A DNA stretch of 64,000 nt from Moniliella sp. 'wahieum' (taxonomy: Eukaryota > Basidiomycota > Moniliellomycetes > Moniliellales > Moniliellaceae). Shown here one piece after another: positions 11,338 through 23,986 of the stretch. A program made the position numbers and the translations under genes. Position 1 is the stretch's first letter. The number at the start of each line of letters is the position of its first letter. Location of the stretch: the NCBI GenBank assembly GCA_003971905.1, contig RSEE01000056.1:62001-126000 (forward strand), given 5' to 3'. The notes beneath the pieces are model-generated. The model saw nothing but the letters and a program-made list of their open reading frames with translations, did not search any database and was not told the origin of the DNA.

Positions 11338-13392
11338 GGCCACAGCCAAAGCCACAGCCACAGTTGGCGTACAGGCTGACACGTGCCCCCCGCCCGCCGC
11401 GCACTCGCACCCGTACCCGCACCCGCTGGCTCAGCCTTCTGTACATCAACTCCCCCTGGTGCTGGCGTCAGGACTGCGCGAGTTGCGCCTGCCCGCGGAC
11501 AATGCGCGAATGAGGAAGCACCAGTCTATGCCTGCGTCGTGCGCGGGTTAGTTGGGCCACTGTCTTGGCTGACCAGGAGATGTGATGCAATGCAGTCTCC
11601 GTTGATGATCGTTGCACGTTGATCGTGGATCGTCGATCGTGGATCGTGCCACCGTCCCAGCCATCATATACTTCTCCGTTTTTTTTTTTCTTCGTCCCAC
11701 TCACTTGGTCGTACAACCACACCAGAAAACCCATATATGGCACAATAACAAAACAATCCCAACCGTGCTACTACTGCTTCGCTGTCCTACGGTCTTCCTA
11801 TTCTACTTGAGTCTTTCCATCGCGCGTGCACATGCTGTGCCCCAGCGAGCGCACGTGTCCTTCCTCCCTCCAGTGGACACTTCACCTCTTCTCCAGCGAT
11901 TTTTCCAATTTGTCCAGCCCTCAATCACGTGGTATCCTACCAGACCCAACCTCTGTCTCGTCAGTCTCTTTCCTGTTCGTTCCAAGTAAAAAAAAAGATC
12001 CAGGTGCTCCTGTTCGTACAAACCGTCCGCGCGCTTTGTGTTCGTACAAACGCTCCAGGCTCTTGCTGTTCGTACAAAAGGTCTATATAGGCTCTCCTCT
12101 CGTCCTGCCTATGTCTGCCTCCCAACCCAGAGTCTCCTTTGTCCTGCGTATGTCTGTCTCCCGACCCACCCTAGGTATGCGCTATAGGTCTACCTCCCCC
12201 CCCCCCCCTTCCCCCCCTCCTCACCTGACCTCACCTCTCCCTCCGACCCAGACGGCACACATTCTTTTCAAACGCTAGGTCTACCTTCGTTAATAGCCTT
12301 GCCGTCCTCTCTACCTTCGTTAGCAGCCTTGCCACGCGCTCCTCCCCTTCCCCCCCGAACCCTTTCCGCCCTTTCGTACCAGGGCCAGGCGAATGACATT
12401 TGGTCCCTTTGTAGTACACACCACGTACCCGGTACAGAGGCGCAGTAAGCCAATTACCTCTCTTCTGTATGGCAGCTCTTCGTTCCTTCGCTCCAGTATA
12501 CAGGGAGTATACAGTTTTACTTTATCCGCTCGGTGACGGTGAATCAACCCACCCCCCCCCCAAGTATAGATGGATGCAGAGATGGAACGTATACCTATTC
12601 CGTTGGGGAGGCGTGGGATAACCCGGGGTCTTGATGAGCTCATTGAGAGCTCATTATTGAGAGGTGATTGCGCGACAGAGAGATATATTACTCCACCAGA
12701 AACAAGGAACCAGGTACCTCTCGGCGTTCCAGCTGCAGCACGACCACTTTTGGTACATTGTCCTTCCCGCCGTTATAGATCTCTCACATCTCACATCTCA
12801 CATCTCTCGTTTCAGCGATACGATTAGGGCGTGTGGAGAACGAGCGAATCCAATCCTTCAATACGGTGCCACGTACTGAATAGAGAGAGGAACAGCACTA
12901 GGCACTGAGTGGACAGTGGACAGTGGACGAGGGCAAAGCAGGGTAAATATTACATCCCTCTGCATTCTTGTGCTGTACGTGCCTATATATATAGCTACTT
13001 TGGGTGGCACGTCTTTAGGTCCCAGTGCACTACCATGCATTTTGGCAATGCATCCGTACATCAGTCGCTGTCCTGTCCTGTCTGCCTTGTTTCGACATCG
13101 CATTGCAGGATCTTCAAGCTCCAAGCTCCAAGCTTCAGCTCGCGGAATTCGGGGCGAGGCCGCGGCGATGCACCTCGCTTGAGCCCCTCTCTCTGTTGCG
13201 AATCCCCTCGGCCTGGAGGCTGACGCTGAAGCACAGCACTCGATCCGGTTGCTGGGTCCGGTTTGAATTCGAAACCACAGTAAGAGATGGTCAGAGCAAG
13301 GGCAACACACACATATATCTTCGGCTCACTAGTTGCCGTAGCTAGCCGAAGATGTGTTACAAAAGGTAAAGTACGCCCGCACTATCCAAACA
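11338..13392. other. Intergenic, low complexity
   Basis: No gene is recognised in about 2 kb. It contains GATCGT/GTCGATC words at 11600-11650, three spaced copies of TGTTCGTACAAA at 12008-12080, a poly-C tract near 12195-12215, CTCACATCT triplets at 12781-12805 and AAGCTCC/AAGCTTC words at 13108-13140. Confidence 0.5.
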
Positions 13393-13502
13393 GGCGAGAT
13401 AGCGAAGTGGTCTAACGCGCTGTGTTAAGGAGTTCCATTGGGATTTGATGGACACTGAAACCGCAGTCCTCCGGGGCGTGGGTTCGAATCCCACTCTCGT
13501 CA
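13393..13502 (+). tRNA. tRNA-Leu (AAG) with 30-nt intron
   Basis: The acceptor arms GGCGAGA / TCTCGTC pair, with discriminator A. The anticodon stem is CTGTG / CGCAG and the loop is TTAAGGC, giving anticodon AAG. A 30-nt intron lies one base 3' of the anticodon. A long class-II variable arm (TCCTCCGGGGC) and the T arm GTGGG-TTCGAAT-CCCAC follow, and an oligo-T stop signal comes at once (TTTTTC). The long variable arm and anticodon together specify leucine. Confidence 0.92.
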
Positions 13503-13955
13503 CTTTTTCTTTTGTTTTTTTCAGCGATGCCATTTAAACCAAGGCCTAAGGGTCTCAGGTGGATCATCGATCAGAGGATCGATCAGCCCAGTGCCTGTGC
13601 CGCTATTGTGTTGCCATGCATCCAGGCAGGCAGGCCATGGGAGGATGTTGTGTGCACATGCCAATCACGATGGCGTCCCGACCACCACCGCTTCTTGGCA
13701 TTCACTCTCGCCATCTATCTAATACTTCCGAAACCACGCGCCGACTACGCGGGCGCTAGTTGTGGCCGACCCTCTGTGCCCAGCAACGCGCCAATGGCTA
13801 CGAGAATGCTACCTTCAAGATGAACAAGTGGAGGGGGGGTAGAGGGTAGAGATCTCAATGAAAGTGTAAGTTAAGTTAAGTGTAAGTCCAAGGCCAGCAT
13901 GCATGCATCCGCGACGAAACCTCGCTGGCAAAACCACAGAAAAAAAAGGGTTAGG
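13503..13955. other. Intergenic between tRNA-Leu and SEC4
   Basis: This holds the tRNA-Leu oligo-T terminator (13503-13524), GATCGATC words at 13563-13584 and a GTTAAGT repeat at 13868-13886. No gene is seen. Confidence 0.5.
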
Positions 13956-14906
<951 letters not shown>

Positions 14907-15229
14907 TCTCCCAACGTCTTGACAATTGCAAACTGCCGGCAGGTGGTGGAAGGGACGCGTGCTTAGCGCGTAGCCTTCGCGTCTACCTGGGTTGGGTTTT
15001 GCATGCACACGACAGTGGGGTGATCGATGACCAGTGACATGTGACATGTGACAGGTGACTGGGCACGCGAATGCGCTAATGCATGCTCAGAGATCGGCAT
15101 GGCACGCCCGTGTCGTGTCGCACATGACGCGTGACGCATGACGTAACTGGCACTAGGTCACTAGGCCACTAGGCCCCCCCGAGGTAGGCGTCAGCACATG
15201 ATATGTACATGCGCTGTGAAGGCAACAAC
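14907..15229. other. SEC4 upstream region
   Basis: This presumably holds the SEC4 promoter on the minus strand. It contains TGACATG tandem words at 15035-15056 and GACGCGTGACGCATGACG at 15126-15143. No gene is seen. Confidence 0.45.
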
Positions 15230-15312
15230 GGCCTCTTGGCGCAGCGGTAGCGCGTGAGATTCCAGTTTGTCCTGGCTTCCTCAAGGTCATCCGTTCAAAT
15301 CGGGTAGGGTCA
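15230..15312 (+). tRNA. tRNA-Trp (CCA) with about 12-nt intron
   Basis: The D arm GCGCAGCGGTAGCGC, the anticodon loop TTCCAG (anticodon CCA) and the T arm ATCCG-TTCAAAT-CGGGT are clear. The acceptor 5' arm is GGCCTCT, but the 3' arm reads AGGGTC, one G short of the AGGGGTC that would pair fully. The lost base is in a G run, like the coding frame breaks in this window. The intron after G37 is about 12 nt. One anticodon-stem pair is A-C. Confidence 0.85.
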
Positions 15313-18300
15313 TTCCTTTTTATTTTTTTTTTTGGCTCATCCGTACGTTCACAGTGGGCTGATGCATCTGATGCTTCGAACCCCACGTCAATCCAGATCC
15401 AGATTTCGCCACTGGACAACGCCGCAGCTAGGAAGAAAACGCTCCGTTCACCATGTTCACCAACTAGGGTGTCCATGCAGCCATTGCAGCCATTGCAGCC
15501 ATCCCTCGCACCGACAAGGACGTCGACCATGCAGGGCGCCTTTTTTGGTACTGATTGTGACGCACGCCCCAGACAGAGGTCGTCTCGTTTCCAATTCCAA
15601 TTTGGGCGTGCGGCACCACGATGCATACGTCGGTTGCACGCGGTGGGAAGATTAGCGTGCATGTATATCCTTCGCTGTTCCACACCCAAGACTGGGGATT
15701 CAGTGCGAGCGGATACGATTCCGAACGTGGGTGGTACACATGGGACATGAGAGCGATACAATACATCTTCCTGTGTGACACTAGATTCTTCTTCAAGGGC
15801 TTCCAAATACTCACACATGGCTTAAGGTGGTGGCCGTTTTGGCGGCGTGGTCACACTCCGCGTGTCGTATGTCATGGCCTCAGTATAAAGGTGGTGGTAC
15901 AACCCTTCTCGCCAAAGTGACCCTTATTAGTCCCATACACACTTTTTGGCCACCTTGGTACTACGCGCGTACTCAAGTACGCCGTTTTTGCTCCATCACG
16001 GCGCAGTCTGATGGGAACCAAACCGGATCTGAAGAGGACTCCTTGGTAATTCCCCGCAGGGGTATAGGTCTCTCTCTCCCGATGTGCAACACTGGAATCG
16101 CTTTGTTCCAAGTATATACCCCTCCATCTTATCTTGACTGGCTACGAGATCTTCTTGGCCCACTCCAACGAGCCGGTTGCAGAGGAAGAACACAAATCGT
16201 ATAGCAGACAGGAAATTGAAGATCAGGCGTGCAAACTACCGGATGACAACGGGACTAGGACAACGTTTGACCAGCCCGGAGAGAGGGACCATTGCCCACC
16301 TCGAGGGACTCAGTCGGGAGCACAGAACGATAAGATCATAGGCTCGGGATAGCACAGCTGTGCACCAGAACCGTCGGCGTCGATGGAATAATGTAGGAAA
16401 AGATCTATGGGAAACGTCAGCAGCAGATTGGTAACAACAACCCAACTAATGTAGTACCAGTAGGGAGACGTATATCCACACGAGACCTATTCTACCCGTT
16501 TTGACGATGAGGAATGCGGAAGAATGAGGACACAAGGATACTGTACCTCACAAGCTTTATTGAAATGCCACCGAGAAGACCACATGTTCTCCCATTATTG
16601 GATTAACCTAGCGAACGAGCCGCGTTTAGTTAGTGGGGACGATTCAATATTCATCGATCATCGTTCCCAGACCCACCATGTCCATATTCATCTCATCCGT
16701 TTCCATTGGTGGTTCATCGCAGTAGCTGTGTCATACTCATATGTCATGAGCGCTTAGAAAGGACCCCAGTGGAGGATCAATGTATGATGATCAGAATGAT
16801 GCATGGGTGCTACCGAGGACTGAGGTACTGATGTGCCAGCGGCGAAACGTCGTCGGATCCCTTTCTCACACCTGGTCATTGGTTCGTCTGGGATATTTCT
16901 CATGGGATTTATACTGACTGAACCATGACACATACGACGGTAGGACGCACCGCTGTGCACACCGGATGGGCTCAGCGCCGTGAGGTGCATGAGGCTAAGT
17001 CCTCTAGAGCTTCGCCACTTCGCCACAGCGATTCTGCCCTCACGTGCATCAGCGCTGCTCAGCTGATACCAAAAAACGCTGAACCGAGACGAGATGAGGT
17101 GAATATTGAATGGACTGGGGGGGGACACTCAGGACTCAGGCTAAGCTGCTGAGCTGCTGAACGAGCCCGAGTCGCTCTCCAAGATCCAACCTCCGGTCCT
17201 GCATCCTGCATCCTGCGGGAACGCCATGCTCGGCCCTTGGCGCTCACATATGTCTGTCACAACTGCTCAGTCGCCTGGGTGGCTCTCACGCGCTCACGTG
17301 CTACGTTGAAAGGTCCATAGTTCTCTGTTCCCTGTTCTCTGTTCCATGTTCCATTTTACACCGCCCAAAGCACCGAGGCCTTGGTACATTCTGTACTCAT
17401 CGGTGTATACTCAAATCTGAGTTACTCAGATCGATCACAGTTCCCGGCTGGACATTTTCCCACGCCGCACGTGGCCCCCGCCGCTGCTTGCTTCAAGGCT
17501 TCAAAGCTTCAAGCTTCAAGCTAGTTGTAAGCTTGTCGATCGATCAAGCTCTTCAAGCTTGACTTCAAGCTTCAAGTTCTTCGAGCTCCAAGCTCCAAGC
17601 TCCAAGCTTCTGTTTGAGTCGTGTACTTCCAGTCTCAGAGCGGTTGACAGCAAACCCTAGGCCAGCTCAACGTTTGAACGTTGGACGCTGAATGGATCGT
17701 ATGTACATGATCGACCGATGAACCATGCCATCAACTCGATGAAATACATTCTTTTCCGCGGTGCCATCGACCATCCATCATCGGCATCTCATCCTGTGTG
17801 GCATCTGGATCCGACTGCTCGTCTGGAGGGCCAAAGCCAAAGCGAAACAGCTGCCAAACAGCTTGCCAAACACAGCCGGCCCTGTTTGCCGGCTTGCCCT
17901 AGCCGTGCGCTCCAGCCACCTGTCGCAGTTGTGTTGCCATCCGTCGTTCTCCAAGCCTTGGCCTGAGGCTTGAGACTCAGGCTTAGGGCCTGGGGCCCTG
18001 GAGTGGCTGGCAGCTGACAGTTGGCCGTGGCAGGTGGCCGCTAGTTGCCGGTGCAGGATGCAAGATGCCCGTAACGGCGTAACGCGTAACCGGTAACCAG
18101 TGCCGTCGTAGAACGTAGAACCCAGACAGCCTTCCCCATTGGCCATTTGCAATGCCCCTTAGCCCCTTAGCCCCTAGCCACTCGCCACTGTCAGCGTGGG
18201 CTGGGGTACCCTTTGTTTCAAGCCAACGGCCACCGGCTACGACAGCCGACAGCCGAGCGAAGCGTGAGATTCTGCCATGTCAGCGTCAGCACTGGACATG

Positions 18301-19598
18301 TCAGCACGAAACCCGCCGCTCACGCTCAGGCCTCAGGCGCTCCGATCACCGGCAGCTCACGCCCGGGAACTAAAAAAGTATCCGGCTGGCAGTTGCAACG
18401 CTACTAGCTACTGGCCCATTCCCCCATTGTGCTGCGGTGCTCGATCCGAAGCGTCAAGCTTCAAGACGGGCTCAGTCGCTCCGATCGATCCGATGAAGAC
18501 CTGGCAACGGCGTTTGAAATTGGACATGGCACATCTCAGCATCTGCATCGACCATGGGTGGTCGATGGTCCCATGGTCCCAGGTGCTGGTCGGCTTTGGG
18601 GTAGTGCTCTATAGGCCGTAACTTCCACCGATCACTTGGATCAGGTGGTAATTGTTCAATGTTCAATGTTCACTTATTCAAGCGTCCAAGCGTTCCTGGC
18701 CAGCGGGTACCCATGGCCTCGCAGGGCACAGCGCCACCGCATCATGCATCCGCATCCGCATCCGCATGCATGCACGACCACTCAGCCCGAGCACACTCGG
18801 CGGCTGCCTCCGCCGCTGAGTCCATCCGCCGCAAGCCGCACCTCAAACGTTCAACGTTCAGATTCAGACAGGCATACCACACACCCGCCAGCCTCCCGCC
18901 GGAGCCGCCATGTCGCGGCAGACACGCCACGTTCCCATGCTGGCCTGCTGCACGCCCCGTGCAGCGCAGCACGGCAGGCGCCGTGCCCAAATCAAATTAT
19001 GCTTTCGCCCAGTGCCCCGTGCCTGTCCGCCGGTACATAGGCCGTATGCGCCGTGCAGCTTGCAGTGCATGCCACATGTCGCGTGTCAAGGTCACCGGTC
19101 ACCGTTCACCAGGTCACTACCGCATGCACTATCGTCATTGCCATCACCCATCCGCATCACCCACCCGCGGCCCGGATCGAGTGCCGCTGCTGCGATCCCA
19201 CTGGGTTCCGGCTCGATGCCTGATGCGTATGACCGCTGACCAAGCCAGCACGCACCAGCACACACTGCTTGGGCGCGGGCGGGCAGCAGGTAGGATGCAG
19301 CATGGGTGGGGCGCGGGGCCAGTGTCGCGGCGGCACACTGTCCCGCTGCGCGTGCGGCGGCAGGACGCAGGCCGGCGAGGCCGAGAGGATGGGTGAGGGC
19401 GGAGGTGCGACGGGTGATATGCCCGGGCGTGCGCTGGCTGGCTGGGCGCCGCACTTTTTTGGGCCAATGCGCGGGGGCACTCTACGGGTGCGGTCTAGCG
19501 TCTAGCAGCCAGTCCGTCCGTCCCGCCCCATTCCGTCCCCCGCCACCACCACCACCACCCCACCACCACTTCCTAACCACCCTCCCCCCCCCCGGGCG
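15313..19598. other. Long intergenic region, 4.3 kb
   Basis: I find no gene family signal on either strand. The left part (15.6-17.0 kb) is less GC-rich and has no recognisable structure. From 17.4 kb it becomes word-rich: AAGCTTCA blocks (17490-17610), CTCAGGC words (17960-18000), GTTCAATGTTC (18653-18668), AACGTTCAACGTTC (18847-18861) and GCATCCGCATCC (18746-18772). The end (19510-19598) is a CCACC/poly-C tract on the coding strand of the zinc-finger gene. Confidence 0.5.
17490..17612. repeat. CTTCAAGCTTC/AAGCTCC word array
   Basis: The patch is made of CTTCAAGCTTCAAGCTAG, CTTCAAGCTTGACTTCAAGC and CAAGCTCCAAGCTCCAAGC units. The word contains the palindrome AAGCTT, so the array can fold on itself. 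The same words recur at 13108-13140, 18455-18470, 38135-38155 and 57352-57370. Confidence 0.75.
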
Positions 19599-21903
19599 AT
19601 GCCGACGCCCATCCCCATCCACGCCGGCTCGTCCGGCTCTGGCGCCAGCCCCTCCGACCATGCGTACCCCAACCTCCCCGACGGCCCGCGCGCTCGCTCT
19701 TTGGCTCCTCCCTCACCACCCCCATGAGCTTTGGCGCCGGCTCCCTCGCCGGCTCCTTTGCGCCCATGTCCATCACCAACAACTCCTACGGCCGCTCCCC
19801 CTTCGCGGGCGGCCAGTCCTTCCGCTTCTACGCCGCCGGCACCTCCGCCTCCTCCTGGCGCGGCGGCACCGCTTTTGGCGGCGCTGGCATGTCGTACGGC
19901 CGCGACAGCACGATGGAGTACGTGTGCTTGTGCTTGCGTTGGTTGCTGCTCTTGCTGCCCCCCCCCCCCCCCCCCCCAGACCAAACTAACCTACTCTCCC
20001 TCTCCCTCTCGTTCACAGCCCCTTTGACCCCCACATGTCCAAGTTCGGCACCTCCATCGGCTCGGACCACGCCGGCCTCGCCCCGGGATCGCTGCGCCCC
20101 AACCAGCTCGAATCCACCTTCTGCCGCAACTTCACCTGCTGCGGCTTGGACCTCCCCGACCTCCACGACTTGCTCCAGCACTACGAAGAGCAACACGTCC
20201 GTCTCGACGATGCCGAGGACGCTCCTCCACCGGGCATGGTCCATGACGATGGCAGTTCCGAACAATCTTCCAATTCGTCCAACCCCTCCAGCCCAGCTGC
20301 TGCTGCTGCTGCCGCGGCAGCCGCAGCCGCAGCGGCGGCGCAGGCCCATGTTCAGACAAACGGTGTCCGGCCCTTGTCTGCCAACGCTGCTGCGCTCGCT
20401 GCGGTCAACCAACGGAAACGTGCGATGAACGCATTCCACAACCCTGCGTCTTCCTCGACAGCCTCCCCACTCGGCGGGCTGCAAAGTTCCTTGAGGCATC
20501 TCTCTACTCCGCGTCGCTCTGGCTCTCCCTTTGCCGGTGCCGTGCCGGAGGAGACATCGGGACTGGATCCCCTGCTTGGCACGCAGAGTGCTACTTCGGG
20601 ACTGGGCGCGTTGACCCTCCGCCCTCAGACGCAGGAGGACCATGGTCTGCCTTCTGTGCGCCGCCCAACTTTTTTTCCCGCGACTGGTGGTGGTGGTGCC
20701 TCGGCGCAGGGTGCGGCAGCAGGCTTGCCTCCTCCTACCCCTTCTACCGTCCCCGGTACGCCCCATTCGCGCGCGGCGACGCCCAAGCCACCTTCGCTCC
20801 AGCCGGGCGGATCGCAGCGCGCCAGTCCGTCCGCCGAGACTCCCAAGTTTGATACCAAAACCGTCATTGTCACCCCAGGCAATGTGGACAAACCGTACAA
20901 GTGCCCTTCGCCCGGGTGCGACAAGGCGTACAAGCAGATGAACGGTCTCAAGTACCACCGTGTCCATGGCCACTGCAACCAAAACCTCTTGGCGCCCTCG
21001 GCTGCTGCCTCGGGCACCTCGGCACCCCGACCCCACAAGGTCCTACCTCACCCCTCATGCTTCCCCTGGCCTCGCTCACCCGGGTCCTATCCCGGCCCCA
21101 GGCCACCCCCCAGGCACCATGAACTTGATCCAACGTCCTCTGTTTGGAGCTACCGCTCCTCCATCACAACTACCACCCCGGCTAACGTACTGGCCACCAC
21201 CACCACTTCCACCACTAACTCCGTCGGTGCCCCGGCCCGTCCCTCGGCTCCCTCTCAGCTACCGCCGACCCGGCGAACGCCAACCCGAACGCCAACCCGG
21301 CCGGGCCACCGTCGATGCTCTCGGTCCCACTGGGCTTGCCGCACGCGCACGGCGGGATGAACGCCGGTTCGCAGGTGGGCCAAGGAGGGTTTTTCGGCCC
21401 GCTAGCGTCGGGCGGAACGGTGGGACCTTCCGTGCCAGGCATGAGCGGCGTACCATTGGACGCGCGGTCGCTGTACGTGTGCCAGGTAGGCACGTGTGGT
21501 AAAACGTACAAGAACTTAATGGGTTGCGGTACCATTACCTTCACTCTGGCTCGCATGGTTTGTTGGGACTGCAAGTGTTGCATGCTCATGGTGGTGGCAG
21601 TTCGGCCAAAATGGGCTTGGATGGTAAAGCTATCGTGTCCACCGCAACGCTTGCCCCGGAAGAAGTCGCTCGTGCAGCCCGTTTGGCCGCGGAGATGCAG
21701 GCTAAAAAGGCTCATGTTACCCAGCGCACCGTGGAGATGATCCAGGCGCAGGCGTTGGCCGGTGGAGGGCCAGGTCACAATCATAAACAGGCTCAGGAAA
21801 TGCAGGCCATCGTCGATGCGGATACTGCGCTCAGTTTGATCATGATCAGGATCAGGATCGCGATCATGAAATGGCCCTCGATGCGATGGACACTGATCTT
21901 TGA
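19599..21903 (+). CDS. SFP1: Sfp1-like C2H2 zinc-finger transcription regulator
   Basis: In yeasts Sfp1 controls ribosomal-protein and ribosome-biogenesis genes in response to nutrients, in the nucleus. The start at 19599 gives MPTPIPIHAGSSGSG. One T is missing at about 19700, after which the frame continues with MSFGAGSLAGSFAPMSITNN. An intron at 19918-20018 joins STM to DPFDPHMSKFGTS. The first degenerate finger is STFCRNFTCCGLDLPDLHDL with LQHYEEQH. A Ser/Asn stretch, a run of about 13 alanines and a Ser/Pro-rich middle follow. The second finger, KPYKCPSPGCDKAYKQMNG with LKYHRVHGH, is the family hallmark. The third is SLYVCQVGTCGKTYKNLMG followed by RYHYLHSGSH. Two or three more frame shifts occur between fingers two and three (21030-21310) and near the end, where the frame reads DHEMALDAMDTDL before the stop at 21901. 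Fungal Sfp1 proteins share this finger spacing. Confidence 0.8.
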
Positions 21904-23115
21904 TTCTTTTCTTGGATGTTCGCATCCCTCCCTAGAGATCGCGGCTCGGACGCTTCGGGTTCGTGTCCTACGTCGGTCGGTCGCCCAGAGTCCGCTCTCC
22001 TCTCTACTGCTTTGCTGTGCTCGGCTTTGCTCTGCTCTTCTCTGCTCGCTTCTCCGCCTCGGCTCTGTTTTTTTTTCATTTCCCTTTCCTTTTCCTTTCA
22101 TTTCGCTCACATCTCTCTCTTCCCCATCTGCCTGCCTCCCCGCTTCCCCGCTTCCCCGCTTCCCCACCTTATCTCCCTTCGCTGCTCACCAGGCTGCCGT
22201 GTGTGTAATTTGTATCCGTGTTGCGACTCTTGCCTGGACCCCGTCGCGTGACGCGTACACTCCGTAGCATAGCCCCTTTTGCTTCTCTTGTCTTGCCATT
22301 GCCATGCAAACACCCGTCGCGGTCCCCGTACGTCACGAATGGACCTACCCGTCACAGTCGTGTGCCACACATCCTCCGCTTCGAGTGTCACGCACGCACA
22401 CTAGGTACGTAACCGTACCGCACTAAACCTGTAGTAGCTGTCAGGCCCCTGCCGCTCGTTTCCCATGTCCCATTTCCCATTTCCAAGTCCCATTCCCAGC
22501 CCACACAGTCCACTCTAGTCTCATCAGTCTGATCAGTCTGATACCGTCCGTCCGTCCATCACGCAGGCCTTCCCTCCCCTCCCCTCCCAATCACATTCAC
22601 ATTCACCTCTCATCATGTAGCCGTTTTGCAGTGCACCGAACCGAATGCCCCCCCCCCCCGGCCCCCCTGGTATCGTTGTCAGTTGCACTTGCACTTGCAC
22701 TTACCGACCCGACCAACCCACGCACATCTCCCATACCCCCATCGCTCCCATTCGGCGCACGCGACCGGATATATCTGGTACCAGGTCTGGGCGTTCAGAC
22801 AAGGTGCACGGTGCGCACCACACCTGACAGTGCGTCCGTACGGGATACGTCACTCGCCTTACCCACCGCACGCCTTTTTTTCCTTCTTGCTCGACCGTCG
22901 GGCGATGAGTGCTACGTTTTGGTCCGATACGTGACCCTGACCAAGACGCTGGCCGCCCGTATCGATCACCAGTTGGCTTGCTTCACACACCGCGGTCGAC
23001 CCAGCTCGAACAGCTTACACCTACCGTCTCGCTGCCATACGAACTGAGGATGGGCAAGCCTTGCGCCGTAACCCCTTGAACCCCACCGTTGAGCGTTACA
23101 CGGCAGGCACACTGG
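21904..23115. other. Intergenic
   Basis: This is the 3' flank of the zinc-finger gene, with CTCTGCT/TTCCCCGC pyrimidine repeats (22008-22175). It is followed by CCCATTTCC and ATTCACATTCAC words (22463-22606) and a poly-C tract at 22649-22660. No gene is seen. Confidence 0.5.
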
Positions 23116-23986
23116 TGTCACTGGCGGGCCGGGCCCCACCAGGGAACTCACCCAAGTTTGGGGGATACATCTGTACAATCCCTTAGACTAGGAGACGCAA
23201 GGACGACGGACGGTAGGTTCACGCTTGGGGGTGATGGGTTGGAGCGGAGCTAGGCACGAGAAGTGAGAGGTCTTTGAGCACGAAGCCGAGAGCCGGTTGC
23301 ATGTGTCGTGTGCCAAAAGGTTGTGTATATTATACAGTGGCACCGGCTTATTGGGTCGTAGCAAAACATGTCTGAAGCCTCTGGGGCTTGGGGACGCGTA
23401 GAGGCTGTGGAGGACAAACGCTTCCAGAAACGAGAGGCTGAACAGCAGCGGCTACCGACGTGCCTGGGAACAGAACTCGCGCGATAAGCTGTTACGGGAA
23501 CTCGACGCGGCTGAAGCAAGGTTCGCGCGACTGGGCGGATGGAAAGCTGAGGGACGAGAATGGAAGGTGGGGAAAAAGTAAAAGATCCCCACCCACCAAA
23601 TCGTACAGGCTAGATTAAAAGGGAAATCGGACACCGTAATAGGTGTGTAGAAAAGACTTCATGCCAACACATATGGTTTGGTTGCCGCAAGCACTTGTGG
23701 ACGGGGACACAGTCGTCGCAAAGATACAGAAACCTTGTTGGGGACCTCACTTAGGCCAACCGACTTGGACGGGAGCGGGAGGAGGCGACTATTGTCGCGC
23801 GGAGGCGTACCCCCTTCGGGCCACCGTACATGGTTGAACCGTCCATCCATCATCAAACTATCAAACTTGGTTGGACTTCGGAGTGCACTCTACCTGCTAC
23901 CTGATGGGCACAGTGTGCAGAGCAAGAGCAGCTGGGCCGTATAGCTTGGATCAGACCATCTCAGATCAAACGTAGCCCGTATCACA
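23116..23986 (+). mobile_element. LTR-like repeat copy 2
   Basis: This is a diverged relative of the 7917-8762 element in the same orientation, about 871 bp. It starts TGTCACTGGCGGGCC and ends GTAGCCCGTATCACA. Shared blocks include GTACAATCCCTTAG, GGAGCGGAGCTAGG, AAACATGTCTGAAGCCTC, GAGAATGGAAGGTGGGGAAAA, and the far-end GGCCAACCGACTTGGAC and GCGACTATTGTCGCGCGGAG. No clear target duplication remains. It is non-coding, near full length and old. Confidence 0.6.

Noticed and set aside
15153-15818. 221-codon minus-strand open frame
   Set aside because: It overlaps the tRNA-Trp gene antisense, has no family signal and looks like chance.
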